Positions 7,797 to 15,413 of a stretch of 38,616 nucleotides of DNA are shown here, piece by piece (the first letter of the stretch is position 1; each line of letters opens with the position of its first letter). Source of the DNA: Oscillospiraceae bacterium (lineage in GTDB: Bacteria; Bacillota; Clostridia; Oscillospirales; Ruminococcaceae). The notes below the pieces were generated by a model that had not been told where the DNA came from, did no database searches, and saw only the letters and a program-made list of their open reading frames with translations. A program made the position numbers and the translations under genes. Where the stretch lies: NCBI GenBank assembly GCA_017533485.1, contig JAFXIC010000016.1:1-38616 (forward strand). The letters run 5' to 3'.

Positions 7797-7963
7797 ATAG
7801 CTATAGATTATACAATTATTTGAATAAGGAGACATCACCAATGATTACCATAAATAAATGAAATTCGACAGCATATGATACTATCACGGCAGCAATCCAA
7901 ACGAAACGTGCTGCATTCGGCAGCCGTTCAGCAATCCTGCTGTCAAAAAGGAGACACACAGTT

Positions 7964-8143
7964 ATGAAGGGTGAATTTACGCAGAAGGGCAAAGAAGCTC
8001 TGGAACGCTTTAAGATGGAATCCGCAAGCGAGGTTGGTGTAACACTGAACAAGGGTTATAACGGTGACCTCACCTCCCGTCAGGCAGGCTCTATCGGCGG
8101 TCAGATGGTCAAGAAGATGATCGACGCTTATAAGATGCAGTAA
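7964..8143 (+). CDS. Alpha/beta-type small acid-soluble spore protein (SASP)
   Basis: A 59-residue protein with the SASP hallmarks: FKMESASEVGV, then GYNGDLTSRQAGSIGGQMVK, and a C-terminal helix. Alpha/beta SASPs coat spore DNA, force it towards an A-like form and protect it from UV and heat; germination protease cleaves them at an E-(V/I)-(A/G) site, seen here as SEVGV. The start at 7964 is fixed by an upstream in-frame stop (7859-7861) and by AAAAAGGAG ten bases away. A strong terminator follows. A GATACTA at 7877-7883 resembles a sigma-G -10, but no -35 sits at the right distance. With spoVAD/AE further on, it supports a spore-forming host. Confidence 0.92.
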   Translation: MKGEFTQKGKEALERFKMESASEVGVTLNKGYNGDLTSRQAGSIGGQMVKKMIDAYKMQ

Positions 8144-8160
8144 TTTCCGCATCCCCCCAA

Positions 8161-8208
8161 AAACAAACAACAGCGGCTCTGTGATGCTACAGAGCCGCTG
8201 TTTGTTTG
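8161..8208. terminator. Bidirectional terminator between SASP and pnuC
   Basis: CAGCGGCTCTGT (8171-8182) pairs perfectly with ACAGAGCCGCTG (8189-8200). There is T-rich sequence after it on the plus strand and A-rich sequence before it. It can end both the rightward SASP gene and the leftward pnuC gene. Confidence 0.85.
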
Positions 8209-8230
8209 ACAGCCATTCAGGGCTTGGATT

Positions 8231-8956
8231 TTATTTCATAGAAATGGTGGGAGTGGCTAAGATATTTTGTGCTTGTCTTGCTTTCATGCGCTGCCAGCTG
8301 ATAAATCCATAGATATCGTTGAAGAAGAAGGCGGTAAAGCAGACAACAACGGAAAGATAGCGAAGCTCAGACATACTCGCCAATGCCCAGAGTACAATCA
8401 GCACCAGATCATTGGCGGCATAGGCGATCGCGAAATATGGATTTCTTCGGAATGTGAGGTAGACCGCAAGAAAGCTTGTGGTAACAGAAATCGTACTTGG
8501 GATAAGGTTTGCGGTATGGAAATATCGGAGGATGCAATAAAAGACTGCGGTGACGGCTGCGGTAAGCATCCACATCAGGCTGATTTCTCTGCGGCTGAGG
8601 GAATCGACCCTGACCTCAGCCTTATTTCCGTTATAAGGATTTCTGAGCCATGAAATCAGCGCAAAGACTGCCATCGGCATGGTCATACCGAGGTAGGTTA
8701 TCATCTCGCCGTAATAAGCGAATGTATAGGAGATGAATCCGTAGAGGAGGCTGAAAACCACCATCAGAAGCTGACCGAAGGGATTACCCTTTGCATTGAA
8801 GATAAGGGATGTTACCCCGATGAGCGATGCGGAGAGCGTGGCATAATTCTTCCGGTCAAAGATAAAAAATGAGACCAGGATGAGCATGACCGAAGCAGTC
8901 CACAATATGATTTCGGCAGCAGAAAAATAGGCTTTGACTTTTCGGAGTGCGGACAT
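8231..8956 (-). CDS. pnuC: PnuC-type nicotinamide/NMN-family vitamin transporter
   Basis: 241 residues, highly hydrophobic, with the PnuC pattern: NPFGQLLMVVFSLLYGF early, WLRNPY in the middle, and AANDLVLIVLWALAS plus FFFNDIYGFISW near the end. PnuC proteins are facilitators that take up nicotinamide riboside or related vitamins, with trapping by a cytosolic kinase. The exact substrate is not readable from sequence, and thiamine or riboflavin relatives exist. ATG 8956 is chosen because GGGAGG lies five bases upstream; the longer frame to 9004 would run through a 12-bp hairpin. It follows the purine permease gene by 89 bases and may be co-transcribed with it. Confidence 0.85.
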   Translation of the reverse strand: MSALRKVKAYFSAAEIILWTASVMLILVSFFIFDRKNYATLSASLIGVTSLIFNAKGNPFGQLLMVVFSLLYGFISYTFAYYGEMITYLGMTMPMAVFALISWLRNPYNGNKAEVRVDSLSRREISLMWMLTAAVTAVFYCILRYFHTANLIPSTISVTTSFLAVYLTFRRNPYFAIAYAANDLVLIVLWALASMSELRYLSVVVCFTAFFFNDIYGFISWQRMKARQAQNILATPTISMK

Positions 8957-8981
8957 ATTTTCCTCCCGGAAACAGGAATTT

Positions 8982-9019
8982 GCCGATACACAGCCCGTCG
9001 GCACAGACTGTGTATCGGC
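8982..9019 (-). other. 12-bp perfect hairpin between the purine permease and pnuC
   Basis: GCCGATACACAG (8982-8993) pairs with CTGTGTATCGGC (9008-9019) across a 14-base loop. No T run follows on either strand, so it is not a classic terminator. It sits in the leader of pnuC and could stabilise mRNA ends, mark processing or modulate expression. Confidence 0.55.
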
Positions 9020-9045
9020 AGAACATACGGTATGATGCGATCAGG

Positions 9046-10410
9046 TTACAGGAAAATATACTTGAGGATAAAGAGTACGGTCAGAATATACATAATCGGG
9101 TTGACTTTTTTTGCTTTGCCGCAGGCGAGATTGAACAGCACATAGGAGATGACGCCGATCGAAATACCCTCGGAGATGCTGTAAAAGAGCGGCATTGCGA
9201 TGATACAGAGATAAGCGGGGATGGTTGCGGTATAGTTATCCTCGGTAAGCTTCAGCTCTGCAATATTGCTGAACATCAGGAAGCCGACGACGATCAGTGC
9301 CGGTGCGGTAGCGAATGCGGGGATCGCAGTAAATACCGGCGCGAAGAACATGGAAAGCAGGAAAAGGATTGCGGTCGTCAGCGCGGTCAGACCGGTTTTT
9401 CCGCCTGCCGCAACACCGGCAGAGGACTCAACGAACGTAGTGGTTGTCGAAGTACCGAGCACCGCACCGGCAGAGGTTGCGATCGCATCCGCAAGGAGTG
9501 CGGGGCGGATTTTCGGGAGTTTCCCGTCCTTGTCGAGCATATCTGCTTTGGTTGCGACACCGATGAGGGTGCCGAGCGTATCGAACAGGTCTACAAACAG
9601 GAACGAGAAGATAATCACGATAAAGTTAAAGATTCCGACCCCAGTGAAATCAACCCGGAAGCACTGGCCGAAGGTTTCTCCAAGCTTCGAGAAATCTGTA
9701 ACCGCAAAGGAAGGCAGCAGTGAATAATAGCCGTTTGCCGCATCCACCGTGTAGATTCCGGTCAGCTGGCAGAGAATACCGAGCAGCCATGTTCCGAGAA
9801 TACCGATGAGGATAGAGCCCTTGACCTTCCGGATATAGAGGATACCGGTGAGGAATGTACCGATCACCGCCAGCAGTGCGCTGATACCGGAGGTAGAGAA
9901 CTGGTCACGGAAGCTGACGATCGAAACAAGCGTCGAGGAATTGTCAACCGTCAGTCCTGCATTCTGGAGTCCGATAAAGGCGATGAACAGACCGATTCCG
10001 ACCGATACGGCGTGTTTCAGGGAGAGGGGGATTGCATTGAAAATCGCTTCCCGGACTTTTGTCAGCGAGAGGATGATAAAGATGATGCCCTCGATAAAGA
10101 CCGCGAGCAGTGCGACCTGCCAGGAATAGCCGAAGCCGATGACGACCGTATATGCCAGAAACGCATTCAGTCCCATTCCGGCAGAGAGTGCGAACGGCAG
10201 GTTTGCCATGAATGCCATACAGGCAGTTCCGATGAATGAGGCAAGACAGGTTGCCAGCAGGACAGCGGTGGGATCCATTCCCGCATCACTCAGGATGCTG
10301 GGGTTTACCGCGAGAATATACGCCATCGTCATAAACGTGGTGATACCGGCGGTAATTTCGGTTTTCGCATTGGTGTTGTTTGCCTTGAGCTTGAAAATAC
10401 GGTTTAGCAT
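9046..10410 (-). CDS. pbuG: NCS2/AzgA-type purine (guanine/hypoxanthine) permease
   Basis: 454 residues with 12-14 membrane segments. The start (KTEITAGITTFMTMAYILAVNP) and the segment PFALSAGMGLNAFLAYTVV are hallmarks of the AzgA/PbuG branch of nucleobase:cation symporters. GTSTTTTFVESSAGVAAGGKTGL is the conserved substrate-binding region. It probably imports adenine, guanine or hypoxanthine for salvage. GGAGG precedes the ATG at 10410. No purine riboswitch is visible in the 85 bases upstream, only a 12-bp hairpin (10443-10476). It lies 85 bases after the methyltransferase gene and before pnuC, all leftward. Confidence 0.9.
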   Translation of the reverse strand: MLNRIFKLKANNTNAKTEITAGITTFMTMAYILAVNPSILSDAGMDPTAVLLATCLASFIGTACMAFMANLPFALSAGMGLNAFLAYTVVIGFGYSWQVALLAVFIEGIIFIILSLTKVREAIFNAIPLSLKHAVSVGIGLFIAFIGLQNAGLTVDNSSTLVSIVSFRDQFSTSGISALLAVIGTFLTGILYIRKVKGSILIGILGTWLLGILCQLTGIYTVDAANGYYSLLPSFAVTDFSKLGETFGQCFRVDFTGVGIFNFIVIIFSFLFVDLFDTLGTLIGVATKADMLDKDGKLPKIRPALLADAIATSAGAVLGTSTTTTFVESSAGVAAGGKTGLTALTTAILFLLSMFFAPVFTAIPAFATAPALIVVGFLMFSNIAELKLTEDNYTATIPAYLCIIAMPLFYSISEGISIGVISYVLFNLACGKAKKVNPIMYILTVLFILKYIFL

Positions 10411-10442
10411 ATGTGTTCCTCCTCATGATTGATTTTTATATT

Positions 10443-10476
10443 CCGCAGCTTCCGTGAAAGGGGGCGGAACCTGCGG
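10443..10476 (-). other. Hairpin in the leader of the purine permease
   Basis: CCGCAGCTTCCG (10443-10454) pairs with CGGAACCTGCGG (10465-10476) with one internal mismatch. No T run follows, as with the hairpin in front of pnuC. Confidence 0.5.
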
Positions 10477-10495
10477 TAATATCCGTCTTTGGGGG

Positions 10496-11293
10496 TCATT
10501 CGGGAATGCTGTCTTTCCGATATTCAAACAATCGGTACATTTTCTTTGCGAAGCTTCCGGCATAAAGCGTCCGGAATATCAATCGTTCGGCACCGTGCAG
10601 CTGTGCCGTCAGATCTTCCGGCGTCATCGAATGCTCTTGCGTATAAACGAGCCCTTTGCTTTGCAGCAGCTCCGGCTTGTCAATCCCATATACCTTTGTG
10701 ACGCCGACTTCATTGATCGGGTTTTTATATTTCGAGATCTCTGCGGCACGCACCGTATAACAGTCGATCAGCAATGCGATACGCCCGAAATGTTCATCCA
10801 GTGCGCGGAACAATGCCTGTAATTCTGCGGTCGTCAGGTACATACTGACGCCTTCCATGACAACAATTGCCGCTTGCTGTCGGGGGATGCTGTCCAGCCA
10901 TTCGCAGTTTCTTGCATCTCCCGCAATCATCCGATAATCAGCAGATTCCTGATAATACCGTCCGCGCTCACGAATGACATCGGGGAAATCAATATCGTAC
11001 CATGCATGGGATTTCGTACGGACGCGCTGCACTCTGCTGTCCATACCGCATCCGATATGGATCACTGCGGCGTCTGCTGTTTTTGTCAGCTGTTGTTCCA
11101 GCCATCGGTCAAAGACTGCCGACCGGACGCCCATATAATAAGCCAGCCATCTGGACTTGGATTTTCCTTTTATGGGAAACCTCTCTTTTTCCCAGATTTC
11201 TTCTGCTTTTTTATCGTTCAGAAAAACGCCCTTTTTGCTGACATAGGCTTTTCCGTATAAAGGGATATATAAGGTTTTGTTTACGCTGTCCAT
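10496..11293 (-). CDS. Class I SAM methyltransferase, leucine carboxyl methyltransferase (LCM/COG3315) family
   Basis: 265 residues. The SAM-binding loop IHIGCGMDSR is followed by an acidic strand end (WYDIDFPDVI), a GDAR motif and VMEGVSMYL, the typical layout of the LCM family (COG3315). Eukaryotic members methylate the C-terminus of PP2A; bacterial members methylate small-molecule or polyketide carboxyls, and most are uncharacterised. The substrate here is unknown. The start follows a weak AGGTG. It lies 24 bases after the rRNA methyltransferase gene and is probably co-transcribed with it. Confidence 0.8.
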   Translation of the reverse strand: MDSVNKTLYIPLYGKAYVSKKGVFLNDKKAEEIWEKERFPIKGKSKSRWLAYYMGVRSAVFDRWLEQQLTKTADAAVIHIGCGMDSRVQRVRTKSHAWYDIDFPDVIRERGRYYQESADYRMIAGDARNCEWLDSIPRQQAAIVVMEGVSMYLTTAELQALFRALDEHFGRIALLIDCYTVRAAEISKYKNPINEVGVTKVYGIDKPELLQSKGLVYTQEHSMTPEDLTAQLHGAERLIFRTLYAGSFAKKMYRLFEYRKDSIPE

Positions 11294-11317
11294 ATGTCAT
11301 ACACCTGCAATTTCAAT

Positions 11318-12448
11318 TTATCCGGCAGACTTTTCCCGATCCAGCTGCACCACGCATTCAATATGCGCGGTATGGGGGAACATATCGACGGGCTGGATTT
11401 TCATGACCCGATAGCCTTTTTTCGTGACATACCCGAGGTCGCGCGCGAGCGTTTCCGGATTACACGATACATATACCACACGCGGCGGTGCAAGCTTTGC
11501 CACAGCATCTAAAAACTGTTCGGTGCTCCCCGCACGCGGCGGATCCATCATAATCACATCCACCGACTGTTTTGCATCCGCCATGTCGAGAATGAACTGT
11601 GTCGCGTCCGCACAGGTAAAACGGATATTTCCGATCTGATTGCGTTTTGCGTTGGCAATTGCGTCTTTGACTGCATCACGGTTCAGTTCTACGCCGATGA
11701 CCTGTTTCGCACCGTTTTTCGCCGCGAGGATGCCGATTGTTCCGGTTCCGCAGTATGCGTCGAAAAAGGTTTCGCTTCCGTCTAATCCGGCATATTCCAG
11801 CGCGGTTCCGTAGAGCTTTTCCGTCTGGGTGGGATTGATCTGGTAGAAGGAGCGGGCGGAGATGCGGAACATACAGCCCATCAGCCGGTCCTCGATATAC
11901 CCTTTTCCGTAAAGCACATTCTCCCGCTCGCCCAGCACAAGACTTGTTTCATAGGGGTTGATGTTATGGATGATGGTAGTGATTTCGGGGTGGAGCTTCA
12001 GGAGTGCCTTGACGAAATTATGCTTCGCCGGAAAAATCGGGGATTCCGTGACGACGACAACCATGATCTCATTGGTGGAGAAGCCTCGCTTTACGAGAAT
12101 ATGACGCGGCAGAAACTTGAAATCCCGGACAAGCTTCCGGATGCTGACGATAATTTCATCCGCCTTCTTATCCTCGATCATACAGGAATCGACCGGAACA
12201 ATTTTATGGCTGCTGGACTGGTAGACACCGGAAATAATCTGTTTCCGGCGCATATCAAAGCCGAATGCCGCCTGTACCTTATTGCGGTAGTGGTAGGGGT
12301 AGTACATCCCGATGATCGGTTCGATCGTACAGTATTTCCCGAGCAGCCGTCCGACAATTTTCTGCTTATAGGAAAGCTGCTGCGGATAGGGCATATCCAG
12401 CTGACAGCCGCCGCATTTTTTATAGTGCTTACAAACCTTATGTTCCAT
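11318..12448 (-). CDS. rlmD: 23S rRNA (uracil-C5) methyltransferase, RlmD/RumA family
   Basis: 376 residues. The N-terminal cysteines C6, C12 and C15 (CKHYKKCGGC), with a later Cys in VDSCMIED, form the iron-sulfur site of RumA-type enzymes. The methyltransferase part shows FFDAYCGTGTIGI (SAM loop), MMDPPRAG and the catalytic cysteine in YVSCNPETLARDL. These enzymes methylate U1939 (or U747) of 23S rRNA; which position is targeted cannot be told. There is no N-terminal TRAM domain, so this is a short member. The start at 12448 follows AAGGAG by seven bases. It is the first gene of the leftward group and has its own promoter. Confidence 0.88.
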   Translation of the reverse strand: MEHKVCKHYKKCGGCQLDMPYPQQLSYKQKIVGRLLGKYCTIEPIIGMYYPYHYRNKVQAAFGFDMRRKQIISGVYQSSSHKIVPVDSCMIEDKKADEIIVSIRKLVRDFKFLPRHILVKRGFSTNEIMVVVVTESPIFPAKHNFVKALLKLHPEITTIIHNINPYETSLVLGERENVLYGKGYIEDRLMGCMFRISARSFYQINPTQTEKLYGTALEYAGLDGSETFFDAYCGTGTIGILAAKNGAKQVIGVELNRDAVKDAIANAKRNQIGNIRFTCADATQFILDMADAKQSVDVIMMDPPRAGSTEQFLDAVAKLAPPRVVYVSCNPETLARDLGYVTKKGYRVMKIQPVDMFPHTAHIECVVQLDREKSAG

Positions 12449-12488
12449 AAACGCTCCTTTTTTTCTGGCAGTATACAGTATTGTGGAT

Positions 12489-12517
12489 ATTATACCATAT
12501 TGCGCCGTGCTTTGCAA
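12489..12517 (-). promoter_or_regulatory. Promoter of rlmD
   Basis: On the minus strand TTGCAA (12517-12512), 17 bases and TATAAT (12494-12489), with TGG before the -10. It is divergent from the promoter at 12566-12594. Confidence 0.78.
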
Positions 12518-12565
12518 GGGCTATTCCGCACAAAGAAGCGCATTGCGGCAGAAGCAATTTTATGA

Positions 12566-12594
12566 TTGCAAAATCCGAAAAGATATGCTATAAT
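12566..12594 (+). promoter_or_regulatory. Promoter of the small membrane protein gene at 12641
   Basis: TTGCAA (12566-12571), 17 bases and TATAAT (12589-12594), with TGC before the -10. Confidence 0.78.
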
Positions 12595-12640
12595 GATAGG
12601 GTATGATAATCGGATCCATCCGCATAGGGAGGTGCTGAAA

Positions 12641-12859
12641 ATGTTTGGAGACTGGAAAATGCTGCTTCTCAATATCCTGATTTCCGTCGGTATGGGTGCT
12701 GCATGGTACGGACTTTATCGGCTCTGTATCCGTGCCCGTAAAATCCAGGCGCAGAAAAAAGGCATAGAACCGGATCTTTCAACCCCAAGAGACTGGTTTT
12801 TGTCGCTGGGATGCTTTATGCAGGTTGTATTCTGGGTTTGTATTGTATACCGCAGGTAA
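12641..12859 (+). CDS. Small membrane protein of unknown function
   Basis: 72 residues with two hydrophobic segments (about residues 7-28 and 52-69) joined by a basic loop (IRARKIQAQKKG). GGGAGGTG sits six bases before the ATG, and a consensus promoter precedes it, so expression is likely. No family is recognised. It stands immediately before another membrane-anchored unknown that has its own promoter. Confidence 0.65.
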   Translation: MFGDWKMLLLNILISVGMGAAWYGLYRLCIRARKIQAQKKGIEPDLSTPRDWFLSLGCFMQVVFWVCIVYRR

Positions 12860-12867
12860 GCGGATGC

Positions 12868-12896
12868 TTGCATTTTGTACGGCGGTATGTTATACT
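12868..12896 (+). promoter_or_regulatory. Promoter of the single-pass protein gene at 12971
   Basis: TTGCAT (12868-12873), 17 bases and TATACT (12891-12896), with TGT before the -10. Confidence 0.74.
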
Positions 12897-12970
12897 GGAT
12901 ATACTGAATATATGGATGAAATAAATGATGCAGCAGATTTATGTAAACGGCAGAACAGGAGGCAGAATGC

Positions 12971-13516
12971 ATGCGGCAGTATCGGCACAGATATGATCAG
13001 ACCCGAAGCTTTCGACGAGTTGTTCGGATCATTCTGATGATCGGTGTATTTTTGGGCGTTTTGGTGTTCGGGATGATTTCCGTTACGGACTTTATCGAGG
13101 AACAGCATTTACAGGTAACGAAAACAGAATTCTCCGATCTGGAGAAAAAACAGTTTTCCTATGAATATGGATTTGTGCTTGCGGATGATCTCAGCCCTGC
13201 GTATGAATTTCTTCAGGGCTTTCAGGATGATGCCGCGAAATATGAGGGCGTTGTCCTCGATATTAAAACAGATATCGGAAATGTACTGGAACACTGTATG
13301 GGGCTCAGTCCCGACAGCGACCAATACCTGAAGATCTACCACAACTGCAAGGATTATTTTATTGACGGCGATTATAACGGACAGGTCGAATCCATGCGGA
13401 CGGATGACGGAAAGAAAAAAGCCATCCACTTTTCTGTGGACGGCTTTCGGTATCAGTTCTATATCTATGAGATCAGTGAAGGTACGTATCAGCTCATGGC
13501 ACGCAAAGAAACCTGA
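12971..13516 (+). CDS. Single-pass membrane protein of unknown function
   Basis: 181 residues: a basic cytoplasmic start (MRQYRHRYDQTRSFRR), one membrane helix (about 17-40) and an acidic extracytoplasmic domain of roughly 140 residues rich in Asp, Tyr and Phe. There is no lipobox, so it is an anchored rather than a lipidated protein. AGGAGG stands eight bases before the ATG. No domain is recognised. It may relate to the small membrane protein upstream, but each gene has its own promoter. Confidence 0.65.
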   Translation: MRQYRHRYDQTRSFRRVVRIILMIGVFLGVLVFGMISVTDFIEEQHLQVTKTEFSDLEKKQFSYEYGFVLADDLSPAYEFLQGFQDDAAKYEGVVLDIKTDIGNVLEHCMGLSPDSDQYLKIYHNCKDYFIDGDYNGQVESMRTDDGKKKAIHFSVDGFRYQFYIYEISEGTYQLMARKET

Positions 13517-13517
13517 T

Positions 13518-13548
13518 AAAAAAGGACGGCTTCTTCGGAAACCGTCCT
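13518..13548. terminator. Terminator between the 12971 gene and the Crh-like gene
   Basis: AGGACGG (13523-13529) pairs with CCGTCCT (13542-13548), with an inner TTC/GAA pairing around a TTCG loop. The run of six A at 13518-13523 gives a strong T tail for leftward transcription. The rightward tail is weak. Confidence 0.75.
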
Positions 13549-13566
13549 CTTATGTGTCAAAGATGA

Positions 13567-13607
13567 CGTATCATTCTCTCCGCACGATGCGGTAAGAGAA
13601 CGATACG
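13567..13607 (-). other. Long hairpin downstream of the Crh-like gene
   Basis: CGTATC-A-TTCTCT (13567-13579) pairs with AGAGAA-C-GATACG (13595-13607), and CCGCA/TGCGG pairs inside. There is no T tail. It would lie in the 3' untranslated part of the leftward transcript. Confidence 0.5.
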
Positions 13608-13716
13608 GTGTTGGCATTGCCCCCCCATAAGCCGCACGGACAGAGAAAGGGGAGCAACATGAAAAAAGGGGGATTTCGGGAACAGCATATGTTTCCCGCG
13701 GGAGAAAATTTCAGGT

Positions 13717-13980
13717 TTATGCGCCGGTGCTGAAATGTACCGGCTTATAGAGGAAGCGGTCGATTGCACGCGAAAGCTGTGACAGCAGGTTTTCATCCGT
13801 TGTATCCGCAATCAGCGCAATCGGCTGTTCCCGGTCAAGGGTGAAAATACCCATGATGGACTTGGCATCCACCGCATAGGATCCAACCGTAAGCTTCGCT
13901 TCGAACGGGAAATGTCCCATGATATTTACAAATTCAGATACGTCCGAAATCTCGGGCAGGTAGATGGTCAGGTTTGACAT
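13717..13980 (-). CDS. HPr-like protein lacking the catalytic histidine (Crh-like)
   Basis: 87 residues with the HPr fold pattern. The regulatory serine is kept (S41 in DAKSIMGIFTL, equivalent to Ser46 of HPr, the target of HPr kinase), and the end (LSQLSRAIDRF) matches helix three. The GIHARPA block with catalytic His15 is absent; the equivalent stretch reads ISDVSEFVNI. It therefore should not carry phosphate to sugars, but it could act like Bacillus Crh in carbon catabolite regulation with CcpA. ATG 13980 follows GAGAGG by eight bases. It is a monocistronic gene with a consensus promoter. Confidence 0.82.
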   Translation of the reverse strand: MSNLTIYLPEISDVSEFVNIMGHFPFEAKLTVGSYAVDAKSIMGIFTLDREQPIALIADTTDENLLSQLSRAIDRFLYKPVHFSTGA

Positions 13981-14013
13981 AACAGAAGCCTCTCTTTCCA
14001 TTGACTCTATGGT

Positions 14014-14099
14014 TTCGGTGATACAATCAATGTACTTTCGGAATTCATCGAGGGAAGCTCTTTTTTTCTCCCTCTTTCCGCACTTATTCTATCACCGAA
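14014..14099. promoter_or_regulatory. Spaced inverted repeat around the Crh-like gene leader
   Basis: TTCGGTGATA (14014-14023) and TATCACCGAA (14090-14099) are perfect inverted copies 66 bases apart. The second copy overlaps the -10 hexamer of the leftward promoter. This could be a looped operator, or chance. Confidence 0.35.
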
Positions 14100-14114
14100 G
14101 TTCGATTTTGTCAA
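14086..14114 (-). promoter_or_regulatory. Promoter of the Crh-like gene
   Basis: TTGACA (14114-14109), 17 bases and TAGAAT (14091-14086) on the minus strand, with TGA before the -10. Confidence 0.8.
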
Positions 14115-14198
14115 GCAGTTCCGTACTATTTTGTACACCTAAACGAATTTCCATGAGCGAAAAGCAATTCTTTTTCTCATTCCGACGGTTTATAGATG

Positions 14199-14230
14199 TT
14201 GCACAAGTCGGAATGGACAATTTTGTGCAA
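14199..14230 (+). promoter_or_regulatory. Inverted repeat just upstream of mtaB
   Basis: TTGCACAA (14199-14206) and TTGTGCAA (14223-14230) are perfect inverted copies around 16 bases, ending 16 bases before the mtaB start. It could be an operator or a leader hairpin. No clear mtaB promoter was found. Confidence 0.4.
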
Positions 14231-14246
14231 TATTTCTGGTGAGATT

Positions 14247-15413
14247 ATGAAGATTAAAATATTTACATTCGGCTGTAAGGTCAATCAGGCGGAATCTTCC
14301 GGCTTACAGCAATTATTTTCCGCGCAGGGAATGGAACAGGCTGACCGCGTGGAGGATGCGGATTTGCTGATTGTGAACAGCTGTGCGGTCACGGACGAGA
14401 GCGTTCGCAAGGTCCGACAGCTCCTGCGAAGCATTCAGCGGAAAAATCCGGACGCACTGATTGCGCTGACCGGCTGCTGGCCACAGGCATTCCCGGACGA
14501 TGATTTCTGCGGTGCGGACTATGTGACCGGCACCAAAGACCGTGATGCGCTGCTGCAATGGGCAGTACAGTGCATGAAGCTTCGTCCCCTCGCATCGGAA
14601 ACCTGTATTACACCCTATCGGAGCGCAAAAGATGTCTTTTCACCGCTGCCTTGTGCGGATACGACGAAAACACGCGCTTTTCTAAAAATCCAGGACGGCT
14701 GTAATCAGTTTTGCAGCTATTGCATCATTCCGTTTTCCCGCGGAAGATGCCGCTCGATGCCGCTCGAACGGCTGGAAACAGAAGTGGAAAATCTTGCGCA
14801 GCAGGGCTTTCGGGAAATCGTGCTGACCGGTATCAATCTCGGCTTCTATGGTACAGATATCGGCTGTGATCTGGCGGACGCTGTGGAAATTTGTGCCGCC
14901 CATCCGAAGATTCTTCGGGTACGGCTCGGCTCGCTCGAACCCGAACGAATCACAAACGAAATGCTCGGACGGTTTGCAGCGTGCGAAAAATTCTGTCCGC
15001 AGTTCCATCTCTCCCTCCAGAGCGGTTCGGATGTCATCCTGAAACGGATGAACCGCCGCTATACTGCCGCGGAATATGAAGCGCTCGCGGCCGCCATCCG
15101 CAGTCTCTTTCCCGATGCCGCGCTGACAACCGATGTGATTGTCGGCTTCCCCTCGGAGCATGAAGCGGAATATCAGGAAACCGTCCGCTTCGTCCGGAAA
15201 ATCGGATTCGCGAAGGTACACGTTTTTCCATACTCCAAGCGTGCCGGTACCAAGGCGGCGGATATGGAGGACCAGATTCCGCAGACTGTGAAAATCCAGC
15301 GCAGTGCCGACCTTACCCGAATCGCAAATGCACTGCGCCGCAGCCACCTTTCAAAGTATGTCGGCAGGACGCTTTGCGTGCTCGTCGAGGGCAAAAAACG
15401 GCAAAATGCATAG
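14247..15413 (+). CDS. mtaB: tRNA (N6-threonylcarbamoyladenosine37-C2) methylthiotransferase MtaB, ending at an in-frame TAG
   Basis: A radical-SAM enzyme that converts t6A37 to ms2t6A37 in ANN-decoding tRNAs. The N-terminal UPF0004 domain has C10 in FGCKVNQAE, NSCAV and TGCWPQ, the ligands of the auxiliary iron-sulfur cluster. The radical-SAM triad is C152, C156 and C159 (CNQFCSYC), followed by IIPFSRGR, LTGINLGFYG, LSLQSGS and VIVGFPSE. The frame stops at TAG 15411-15413 after 388 residues, just as the C-terminal TRAM domain begins (GRTLCVLVEG). The family is usually 430-450 residues. The same frame continues with TRAM-like sequence to a TAA at 15561-15563. ATG 14247 is chosen by homology of the start and a weak GGTGAG site. 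Truncation, sequencing error and TAG readthrough are all possible. Confidence 0.9.
   Translation: MKIKIFTFGCKVNQAESSGLQQLFSAQGMEQADRVEDADLLIVNSCAVTDESVRKVRQLLRSIQRKNPDALIALTGCWPQAFPDDDFCGADYVTGTKDRDALLQWAVQCMKLRPLASETCITPYRSAKDVFSPLPCADTTKTRAFLKIQDGCNQFCSYCIIPFSRGRCRSMPLERLETEVENLAQQGFREIVLTGINLGFYGTDIGCDLADAVEICAAHPKILRVRLGSLEPERITNEMLGRFAACEKFCPQFHLSLQSGSDVILKRMNRRYTAAEYEALAAAIRSLFPDAALTTDVIVGFPSEHEAEYQETVRFVRKIGFAKVHVFPYSKRAGTKAADMEDQIPQTVKIQRSADLTRIANALRRSHLSKYVGRTLCVLVEGKKRQNA

Noticed and set aside
7841..7861. A six-codon ORF with a ribosome-binding site upstream of the SASP gene
   Set aside because: It is too short to support and the downstream gene has its own start signal. It might be a leader peptide, but nothing shows this.
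7871..7883. Sigma-G promoter for the SASP gene
   Set aside because: GATACTA is close to the sigma-G -10 (CATACTA), but no GNATA-type -35 lies 17-18 bases upstream.
10411..10495. Possible purine riboswitch before the purine permease
   Set aside because: The conserved core elements of the purine aptamer (such as the CCGTA and TTTCTACC parts) are not present, and the space is only 85 bases.
13659..13730. A 23-codon plus-strand ORF after AAAGGGGAG, overlapping the 3' end of the Crh-like gene
   Set aside because: No promoter, no conservation evidence, and it runs antisense into a solid gene.
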